A stretch of 64,000 bases of DNA from Amycolatopsis orientalis DSM 43388 (GTDB taxonomy: Bacteria; Actinomycetota; Actinomycetes; Mycobacteriales; Pseudonocardiaceae), in contig NZ_ASXG01000099.1 of assembly GCF_000411975.1 (NCBI RefSeq), positions 1 through 64,000 of the forward strand. The letters run 5' to 3'. Below, piece after piece: positions 58,689-64,000 of the stretch. Made by a program: the position numbers and the translations under genes. Under the pieces are notes generated by a model. That model made no database searches, was not told the DNA's origin, and worked only from the letters and a program-made list of their open reading frames with translations. Each line of letters begins with the position of its first letter. Position 1 is the stretch's first letter.

Positions 58689-58868
58689 ATGAAGAAGTTC
58701 CTGCTGGGCGTGGGCCTGGGATACGTGCTGGGCACCAAGGCCGGCCGGGGACGGTACGAGCAGATCGTGCGCACCTATCGCAAGCTGGCCGACCATCCGA
58801 TGGTCCAGGGGGCCGCCGGGGTGGCGCGGGCGAAGCTCGGCGAGAGGTTCGGGCGCGGGAACGGCTGA
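58689..58868 (+). CDS. Conserved 59-residue protein next to dnaG locus
   Basis: The peptide MKKFLLGVGLGYVLGTKAGRGRYEQIVRTYRKLADHP onward has a short glycine-rich hydrophobic N-terminal helix and a basic amphipathic rest. It resembles the small proteins (YtxH-like, similar to the gene next to dnaG in Mycobacterium) found at this location in many actinomycetes. An in-frame GTG at 58677 could add four residues and has slightly better spacing from GAGGAAGAG. Function unknown; probably membrane-associated. Confidence 0.7.
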   Translation: MKKFLLGVGLGYVLGTKAGRGRYEQIVRTYRKLADHPMVQGAAGVARAKLGERFGRGNG

Positions 58869-58879
58869 GAGGTCCCGGT

Positions 58880-59455
58880 TCAGGCCGGTTTGCGCCAGGT
58901 GAGCGAGTACCGGCGCAGCACGTGTCTGCGGTAGCGCACTCCGGGCAGCACGCGCGCCGCGGACGTGCGGACTTCCCGGTAGCTCATGCTCGGCCGCATC
59001 GCCGGCATGCCTTCCGGGCCGCGGGCGCGGCGGAGCGTCTTCACGATGCGCACGATCGGTGCGGCCGCGATCGTCGCTGCCCGGTCCGCCGCGGTCGCGT
59101 CGCGGGCCAGGCCGACCACCACCAGGGCGCCGCCGGGGTTCAGGAGGTCTCGCATCCGGGTGAGGGCCGCTTCGAAGTCCAGGTGGTGGATGGTGGCCAC
59201 TGAGCAGATGAAGTCGTAGGTGCCCAGGTCAGCGGAGAGAAAGTCGCCTTCGATGAAGGTGTCGGAGGACCGCGAACGAGCCTGGGCGACCATCTCCGGC
59301 GACTGGTCGATGCCGGTGACCTCGGCCGCCGCGAGAGCCAGTTTCCGTACCAGCAGACCGTCTCCGCAGCCGACGTCCAGCGCCGTCGAGCATCCGGCGG
59401 GCACCGCGCGCAGGATGCCGGGATGGCGGGCGACGTTAGTGTTCCAGTACGGCAT
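58880..59455 (-). CDS. SAM-dependent class I methyltransferase
   Basis: The 191-residue protein has the SAM-binding motif I ALDVGCGDGLLVRKLA near residue 25, GIDQSPEMVAQARSR (motif II acid), ICSVATIHHLDFEAAL and LLNPGGALVVVGLAR. It resembles UbiE/ubiquinone-type small methyltransferases of actinomycetes. ATG 59455 overlaps the last base of the preceding tam stop (TGATG), so the pair is coupled. Acceptor substrate unknown. Confidence 0.86.
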   Translation of the reverse strand: MPYWNTNVARHPGILRAVPAGCSTALDVGCGDGLLVRKLALAAAEVTGIDQSPEMVAQARSRSSDTFIEGDFLSADLGTYDFICSVATIHHLDFEAALTRMRDLLNPGGALVVVGLARDATAADRAATIAAAPIVRIVKTLRRARGPEGMPAMRPSMSYREVRTSAARVLPGVRYRRHVLRRYSLTWRKPA

Positions 59456-60222
59456 CAGCCGGGGATCTTGGCGACGAAGAAGATCCGCCGGAATTCGAAC
59501 CAGGTCGTGCCGTCCGGGCGCGGCGGGTAGGCCTCGTCCAGGAGCGGGGCGAGGTCGTCCTGGAAGGCCGCCCAGTCCTCGTCGCTCAGGGCCGCGCGAA
59601 TCGGGCGCAGTGCGGTTCCGGTGATCCACTCCAGCACCGCGCGCGGGCCGGAAAGCCGTTGCACATAGGTGGTTTCCCAGGCGTCGACCACGCATCCGGC
59701 ATCGGCGAGCAGGTTCGCGTAGTCGCGGGGTTCGCCGACGGCGTCTTCCGCCCGCAAAGTCACCGACGAGAGGCGCGAGGCCCAGGCCGGAGAGGCCGCC
59801 AGCTGACGGCTGATGGCGTGCGAAGGGGCCGAGAAATTGCCGGGGACCTGCACCGCCAGCACCGCGCCGGCGGGAAGTTCCGCGGCCCAGCGGCGCAGCA
59901 GGTCCTCGTGCCCGGGCACCCACTGCAGGACGGCGTTCGAGACGACCACGTCGGTGTCCGGTTTCGGCGTCCACGTCCGCACGTCGCCGACCTCGGCGGC
60001 CACCCCGCGTTCGCGGGCCGCGGCGACCATCTCCGGCGAGCTGTCCAGTGCCTCCAGGACCGCGTCGGGCCAGCGCAGCGCCAGGTCGAGGGTCAGGGTG
60101 CCGGGGCCGCAGCCCAGGTCGACCACCCGGCGGGGCGAGTCCGCCGAAATGCGCCCGATCAGGTCGTAGAACGGCCGGCCGCGCAGGTCGGAGTAGTCGA
60201 GATACTTCGCCGGATCCCACAT
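59455..60222 (-). CDS. tam: Trans-aconitate 2-methyltransferase
   Basis: Tam methylates trans-aconitate, an inhibitor of aconitase formed spontaneously from cis-aconitate. The 255-residue protein starts with the diagnostic MWDPAKYLDYSDLRGRPFYDLIGRI, followed by the SAM motif VVDLGCGPGTLTLDLA near residue 34, ALDSSPEMVAAARERG, SNAVLQWVPGHEDLL and the late EWITGTALRPIRAAL and GTTWFEFRRIFFVA segments. Length is usual for Tam. The promoter region 60223-60273 holds two tandem palindromes, suggesting a local repressor that I cannot identify. Confidence 0.9.
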   Translation of the reverse strand: MWDPAKYLDYSDLRGRPFYDLIGRISADSPRRVVDLGCGPGTLTLDLALRWPDAVLEALDSSPEMVAAARERGVAAEVGDVRTWTPKPDTDVVVSNAVLQWVPGHEDLLRRWAAELPAGAVLAVQVPGNFSAPSHAISRQLAASPAWASRLSSVTLRAEDAVGEPRDYANLLADAGCVVDAWETTYVQRLSGPRAVLEWITGTALRPIRAALSDEDWAAFQDDLAPLLDEAYPPRPDGTTWFEFRRIFFVAKIPG

Positions 60223-60242
60223 GAGCAGCCTCCCGCCAGTAA

Positions 60243-60273
60243 CAGTACAGACGTACTGAGTACGAGCGTACTG
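60243..60273. promoter_or_regulatory. Two tandem palindromes upstream of tam
   Basis: CAGTAC-AGAC-GTACTG (60243-60258) and AGTAC-GAGC-GTACT (60259-60272) repeat the unit CGTACTG, 14 bases apart, between tam and the gene whose stop is at 60274-60276. The pattern fits a dimeric repressor site; no regulator adjoins. Confidence 0.45.
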
Positions 60274-60795
60274 CTACTCCGCGCGCTTGGCCAGCTTCTC
60301 CGCGACCTCCGCCGCGACCGCCTCGACCAGCTCCGGATCGGTCCCCGGATCCGGGCGGACCTGCAGCTCCACGCCGTCGCGGCCGGGAACCTTGCGCTGC
60401 ACGAACCACGCGCCGCCTTCGGGGAACTCGTGCCGGTGCCTTCCCCGCACCGAGCCGTCGACGCGCAGCCGCACCTGCTGCGGCACCTTCCCCGGCCGCG
60501 GCAGCCGGAACCGCACTGGCTGGCGGTCGGCCAGCACCGCGACCGCGCCGGCCCGCCCGGTCTCCTCCGATTCGGTCAGCGTGAACACGCCGTCGCCCCA
60601 GGTCGCCTTGCCCACCAGGTGCCAGCCGACCCGCCGCGCGCCGTCGCCGGACGGGATCCACAGGCCCAGCGACGTCACGACCAGGTGCCCGCCGGATTCG
60701 ACCGGCGCGACCGCGACCGGCTCCTCGCCCTCGGCCAGCTCGCCGGGGAACCCCTCGGGCAGCCCGCGGCCGAAGAACCGGTTCAGCAGTCCCAC
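60274..60795 (-). CDS. Conserved hypothetical protein downstream of dnaG
   Basis: The 173-residue protein (MGLLNRFFGRGLPEGFPGEL onward) is mainly beta-stranded: GHLVVTSLGLWIPS, RRVGWHLVGKATWGDGVFTLTESEE, and RPDPGTDPELVEAVAAEVAEKLAK as a C-terminal helix. It begins one base after the dnaG stop region, so it is cotranscribed with dnaG. Homologues occur in this position in Pseudonocardiaceae and relatives. Function unknown. No signal peptide or membrane segment. Confidence 0.75.
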   Translation of the reverse strand: MGLLNRFFGRGLPEGFPGELAEGEEPVAVAPVESGGHLVVTSLGLWIPSGDGARRVGWHLVGKATWGDGVFTLTESEETGRAGAVAVLADRQPVRFRLPRPGKVPQQVRLRVDGSVRGRHRHEFPEGGAWFVQRKVPGRDGVELQVRPDPGTDPELVEAVAAEVAEKLAKRAE

Positions 60796-60796
60796 G

Positions 60797-62710
60797 TCAC
60801 TCCCACCCGCTCGCGGCCTGCTCGCGCAGCGACTTCCGGTACTGCTCCAGCGCGACCAGGTCGCCGAACAACGCCCGGTAGTCGTCCGGGGCCTCGACCG
60901 GCGACAGGCGCTGCAGCTTCGACTTGATCTCGCCGATCTGCCTGCCGACCAGGTTCTCCTGGACGCCCGCGAGCACGCCGGAGATGTAGCGCGAGTCCAC
61001 TTCTCCCAAGGCGCGCAACGGTTCCACCGCCAGTTCGCTGAGCACGCGGCGGACCGTCCCTTCCGGACAGTGCGCCGACGCGGCGTCCAGCAGCGCGGGC
61101 CCGGTGAGCCCGGAAGCCGCCCCGCCCGCCTTCAGCACGGCCTGGTGCACCGCGATGTACACCGGGTGCGTGAACGCCTCTTCCGGCAGCGAGTCGTACT
61201 CCGGACCGGCGATCGCGGGCTGCTGCAGCGCGGCCTTGAGCGCTTCGCGCTGCCCGACGAACCGCGGGTCGTTCGGCGCGGGACGCGGCAGATCCTGCTT
61301 CTCCGGCTCGGGAGCCGGGGCTTCCTGCCGGGCCGCGGACCGCCGCGGCTGCGGTTCGACCGGGCCGCGCCGCGCCGCCGCCCCGGCCGCGCCGCGCACC
61401 CGGTTGACCACCTGCGCGACGTCCTGCCAGCCGACCCACCAGGCGAGCTTGGACGCGTACCCGTCCCGGCTCGCCCGGTCCTTGATCGCGGCGACCATCG
61501 GCACGGTCTTCTGCAGCGCGGCGACCTGTCCGTCGACCGAATCCAGGTCGAACTGCTTCAGCATGCTCTTGATCACGAACTCGAACAGCGGCGTGCGCCG
61601 GGCCACCAGGTCGCGCACCGCGGCGTCGCCCTTCGCGATGCGCAGCTCGCACGGGTCCATCCCGTCCGGCGCGACCGCGATGTAGGTCTGCCCGGCGAAC
61701 GTCTGGTCGCCCTCGAACGCCTTGAGCGCGGCCTTCTGCCCCGCCTCGTCGCCGTCGAAGGTGAAGATCACTTCGCCGCGGAAGGCGTCGTCGTCCATCA
61801 TCAGCCGGCGCAGGACCTTCATGTGGTCCTCGCCGAACGCGGTGCCCGAGGACGCGACCGCCGTCGGCACGCCCGCCGCGTGCATCGCCATCACGTCGGT
61901 GTAGCCCTCGACCACCACGACCTGGTGCCGTTGCGCGATCTCCCGCTTGGCCTGGTCGAGGCCGAACAGCACCTGCGACTTCTTGTAGATCTGCGTTTCG
62001 GACGTGTTGAGGTACTTCGCCGAGATCCGGTCGTCGTCGAACAGCCGCCGTGCGCCGAAGCCGACGACGTCGTTGCCGAGGTCGCGGATCGGCCACACCA
62101 GCCGCCGGTGGAACCGGTCCATCGGCCCGCGCTGGCCCTCTTTCGACAGGCCGGACGCGAGCAGTTCCTTCACCTCGAACCCGCGGCCCAGCAGGTGCTT
62201 GGTGAGCTTGTCCCAGCCGCCCGGCGCGAACCCGCAGCCGAACTGCTTGGCCGCCGCGGCGTCGAACCCGCGCTCGGTCAGGAAGTCCCGGGCCGCGCGC
62301 GCCTCCTCGGTGCCGAGCTGCTCGACGTAGAACTCGGCGGCCGCGCGGTGCGCCTCGATCAGCCGGGACCGGGTGCCGCGGTCGCGCTGCACCGACGCGC
62401 CGCCGCCCTCGTAGGTCAGCCGGATCCCGACCCGGTCGGCGAGCCGCTCGACCGCCTCCACGAACGACACGAGGTCGATCTTCTGAATGAACTTGATGAC
62501 GTCGCCGCCCTCGCCACAGCCGAAGCAGTGGAAGGTCCCGTGAGTGGGGCGCACGTTGAACGACGGGGTCTTCTCGTTGTGGAACGGGCACAGGCCCTTC
62601 AGGCTGCCCCCGCCGGCACGGCGCAGCGCGACGTACTCCCCCACGACCTCGTCGATCCGGTTGCGCTCACGCACCTCCGCGATATCGCTCTCCCGAATCC
62701 GTCCTGCCAC
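60797..62710 (-). CDS. dnaG: DNA primase
   Basis: DnaG makes RNA primers for replication. The 637-residue protein has the N-terminal CHC2 zinc site CPFHNEKTPSF and HCFGCGEGGD (Cys41, His44, Cys62, Cys65), the RNA-polymerase core, the TOPRIM domain (VVVVEGYTDVMAMHAAGV, then FTFDGDEAGQKAAL with the metal acids) near residues 265-345 and a C-terminal helicase-binding region ending YRKSLREQAASGWE. Length is normal for actinobacteria. ATG 62710 lies 50 bases from the divergent ECF41 sigma gene. It is the best core-chromosome marker here. Confidence 0.96.
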   Translation of the reverse strand: MAGRIRESDIAEVRERNRIDEVVGEYVALRRAGGGSLKGLCPFHNEKTPSFNVRPTHGTFHCFGCGEGGDVIKFIQKIDLVSFVEAVERLADRVGIRLTYEGGGASVQRDRGTRSRLIEAHRAAAEFYVEQLGTEEARAARDFLTERGFDAAAAKQFGCGFAPGGWDKLTKHLLGRGFEVKELLASGLSKEGQRGPMDRFHRRLVWPIRDLGNDVVGFGARRLFDDDRISAKYLNTSETQIYKKSQVLFGLDQAKREIAQRHQVVVVEGYTDVMAMHAAGVPTAVASSGTAFGEDHMKVLRRLMMDDDAFRGEVIFTFDGDEAGQKAALKAFEGDQTFAGQTYIAVAPDGMDPCELRIAKGDAAVRDLVARRTPLFEFVIKSMLKQFDLDSVDGQVAALQKTVPMVAAIKDRASRDGYASKLAWWVGWQDVAQVVNRVRGAAGAAARRGPVEPQPRRSAARQEAPAPEPEKQDLPRPAPNDPRFVGQREALKAALQQPAIAGPEYDSLPEEAFTHPVYIAVHQAVLKAGGAASGLTGPALLDAASAHCPEGTVRRVLSELAVEPLRALGEVDSRYISGVLAGVQENLVGRQIGEIKSKLQRLSPVEAPDDYRALFGDLVALEQYRKSLREQAASGWE

Positions 62711-62760
62711 GCGACCACAATAGTTCTCCCTCCCGCCGCGCCGTGCGGCACACTCGGGAC

Positions 62761-63702
62761 ATGAGCACCACGACCGCGCTGGAGGACCTCGCCGCCGAGT
62801 TCGACGCGCACCGGCCGCACCTGATCGCCGCCGCCTACCGGCTCACCGGCACCCGCGCGGACGCCGAGGACGCGACGCAGGAGGCCTGGCTGCGGCTGTC
62901 CGGGCTCGACGACGCGGGCCGCGCCGGGATCCGCGACCTGCGCGGCTGGCTGACCGCCGTGGTCGGCCGGATCTGCCTCGACCGGCTGCGGTCGGCGGCC
63001 GTGCGCCGCGAGAAGTACGTGGGCGAATGGCTGCCCGAACCGATCGTCACGCCGTTCGGCGCGCCGGCGAGCGAGGATCCGCTCGAGGCGGCGGTGCGCG
63101 ACGACGGCCTGCGCATGGCCGCGATGGTGGTGCTCGACCGGCTCACGCCCGAGCAGCGCGTGGCGTTCGTGCTGCACGACGCGTTCGCGGTGCCGTTCGC
63201 CGAGATCGCCGACGTCCTGGGCTGCAGCCCGGCGGCCGCGCGCCAGCACGCCTCCCGCGGCCGCCGCGCGGTCGAGGACGCCGACCCGCCCGCCCGGATC
63301 GACCTGGCGCAGCAGCAGCCGGTGCTGGAGAAATTCGTGGTGGCGCTGCTGGCGGGCGACCTCCGAGCGGTCACCGAACTGCTGCACCCGGACGTGGTGA
63401 TGATCGGCGATTCCGACGGCCGCTCGCGCACCAGCCGCCGGATGATCGTCGGACCGGACAAGGTCGCCCGCTTCGTGCTCGGGGTGCTGGCGAAATACGC
63501 GCCGGGCACGATGGACCACGGGCGGCCGGTGCTCGTCAACGGCGACCTCGGCCTGTGGCTGCCGCGGCTGCCCGCGGTCGACGGCTATCTGGCCCTCGAC
63601 GAGCGCGTGCAGACGTTCAGCGTGCGCGACGGCCGCATCGCCGGCGTCTACGACCAGGTCAACCCGGAGAAGCTCGCCCGGATCACCCGGCCGGAGCAGT
63701 AG
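62761..63702 (+). CDS. ECF41-family RNA polymerase sigma factor (SigJ-like) with SnoaL-like C-terminal domain
   Basis: From ATG 62761 the 313-residue protein has sigma region 2 (HRPHLIAAAYRLTGTRADAEDATQEAWLRL), the conserved ECF41 linker WLPEP at residues 90-94, region 4 (RLTPEQRVAFVLHDAFAVPFAEIADVLGCSPAAARQHASRGRRAV) and a C-terminal SnoaL-like domain (LAGDLRAVTELLHPDVVMIGDSDG) ending VYDQVNPEKL, which replaces an anti-sigma factor. The gene for a carboxymuconolactone-decarboxylase-like protein, the usual ECF41 partner, lies next to it, convergent. It likely controls that gene or a similar one in response to redox or metabolite signals. Confidence 0.92.
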   Translation: MSTTTALEDLAAEFDAHRPHLIAAAYRLTGTRADAEDATQEAWLRLSGLDDAGRAGIRDLRGWLTAVVGRICLDRLRSAAVRREKYVGEWLPEPIVTPFGAPASEDPLEAAVRDDGLRMAAMVVLDRLTPEQRVAFVLHDAFAVPFAEIADVLGCSPAAARQHASRGRRAVEDADPPARIDLAQQQPVLEKFVVALLAGDLRAVTELLHPDVVMIGDSDGRSRTSRRMIVGPDKVARFVLGVLAKYAPGTMDHGRPVLVNGDLGLWLPRLPAVDGYLALDERVQTFSVRDGRIAGVYDQVNPEKLARITRPEQ

Positions 63703-63705
63703 TCT

Positions 63706-63752
63706 GTGAAGGGCTCCTTGAGGGAATCAGATTCCCTCAAGGAGCCCTTCAC
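63706..63752. repeat. Near-perfect 23-bp palindrome, terminator or dispersed repeat
   Basis: Two fully complementary 23-base arms (63706-63728 and 63730-63752; core CTCCTTGAGGGAATC) flank one base, between the convergent ECF41 and CMD-family genes. Similar GTGAAGG...CTTCAC palindromes are, as I recall, abundant in Amycolatopsis genomes, so it may be both a terminator and a dispersed repeat. Confidence 0.7.
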
Positions 63753-63766
63753 GGACCTTTCCGGGG

Positions 63767-64000
63767 TCAGGGAATCGGGACGCGGCAGGCGTCGCCGGAG
63801 GTGAAGCCCTGGTCGACGATGCCGAGCGCGCTGTTCATCCGCGCCCGCGAGTTCTCCAGGCCGATCTGGTAGGTCAGCTCGACGACGCCCTTCTCGCCGA
63901 ATTCGGCCACCAGCTCGGCGATCTGCTCGTCGGTGACCGTGACGGTCGGGCCGGACATCGCGTCCGCCAGCGCCAGCGCCAGCCGCTCCTGGCGGGTGAA
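63767..64000 (-). CDS. Carboxymuconolactone-decarboxylase-family protein (5' end outside the window)
   Basis: The visible C-terminal ~77 residues, reading through the right edge, include RLALALADAMSGPTVTVTDEQIAELVAEFGEKGVVELTYQIGLENSRARMNSALGI, the second half of a CMD/AhpD-like helix bundle, ending ACRVPIP. Although an internal ATG at 63958 exists, the frame continues to base 64000 with typical sequence, so the gene starts outside the window. CMD proteins are the characteristic partner encoded beside ECF41 sigma factors. The CxxC redox motif, if present, would lie beyond the window. Confidence 0.82.
   Translation of the reverse strand, partial: FTRQERLALALADAMSGPTVTVTDEQIAELVAEFGEKGVVELTYQIGLENSRARMNSALGIVDQGFTSGDACRVPIP

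Overview
The window is very GC-rich with strong third-position G/C bias, many GTG starts and many ATGA/GTGA gene overlaps. The order tRNA-Asn, small membrane-anchor-like protein, dnaG resembles the mycobacterial/Pseudonocardiaceae chromosome. Together with an ECF41 sigma factor, SAV_915 and WXG100 proteins and a GlnR-type box, this points to a filamentous actinomycete, most likely Amycolatopsis or a close relative (inference; no 16S rRNA is present). Most of the window is accessory metabolism with many alpha/beta hydrolases and locally encoded regulators; the last 6 kb is conserved core.

Layout. 0-4.9 kb: VOC protein, PrsW-type protease, erythromycin-esterase-like protein and thiI. 4.6-6.9 kb: a small heat-shock locus (MerR-type regulator, a small protein, hsp20 behind a good sigma-R/SigH-type promoter, an unknown protein, a mini J-domain protein). 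7-11.9 kb: LLM oxidoreductase with an MHS transporter, a secreted carboxylesterase and a hydrolase with an unusual nucleophile site. 12.1-26.9 kb: a catabolic block bracketed by two IclR paralogues. It holds an acyl-CoA ligase, a tandem-domain CoA transferase and an enoyl-CoA hydratase. A ferredoxin and ferredoxin reductase then diverge from a tightly overlapping operon of Rieske oxygenase (CarAa-like), LigB-type extradiol dioxygenase, M20-like protein, meta-cleavage-type hydrolase, a 37-residue peptide, a second hydrolase and a quinone oxidoreductase. The logic is ring hydroxylation, ring opening, hydrolysis and CoA-level processing of an aromatic substrate I cannot identify.

27-29 kb: glycosyltransferase plus TetR regulator. 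29-37.3 kb: a second aromatic-acid block on the minus strand (aryl-AMP ligase, salicylyl-CoA-hydroxylase-like flavoprotein, maleate-isomerase/Asp-Glu-racemase family enzyme, VOC protein, 84-residue protein, hydrolase). It starts from an apparently leaderless promoter overlapped by palindromes and lies downstream of a TetR gene. 37-43 kb: XRE regulator/hydrolase pair, amtB-glnB behind a GlnR-like site, and an HSL-type hydrolase with a GlxA/AraC regulator. 43-48.7 kb: a TetR-controlled set (epimerase, hydrolase, trans-acting enoyl-reductase-like protein, acetoacetate-decarboxylase-like protein, DJ-1/PfpI protein) with a shared operator.

48.9-51.8 kb holds what I consider the most interesting locus: a bacterial Ro60 (TROVE) gene preceded on the same strand by a YrlA-type Y RNA with a readable circularly permuted tRNA-like module, and by a second, shorter, related RNA unit. 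52-54.5 kb: MarR, isochorismatase-like protein and MFS transporter. 54.6-57.8 kb: a less GC-rich island with SAV_915, WXG100-type protein, a large WXG-domain protein and a membrane protein (type VII secretion substrates or effectors by inference), ending near tRNA-Asn. 58.4-64 kb: tRNA-Asn(GUU), two methyltransferases, dnaG, an ECF41 sigma factor and a truncated carboxymuconolactone-decarboxylase-family gene.
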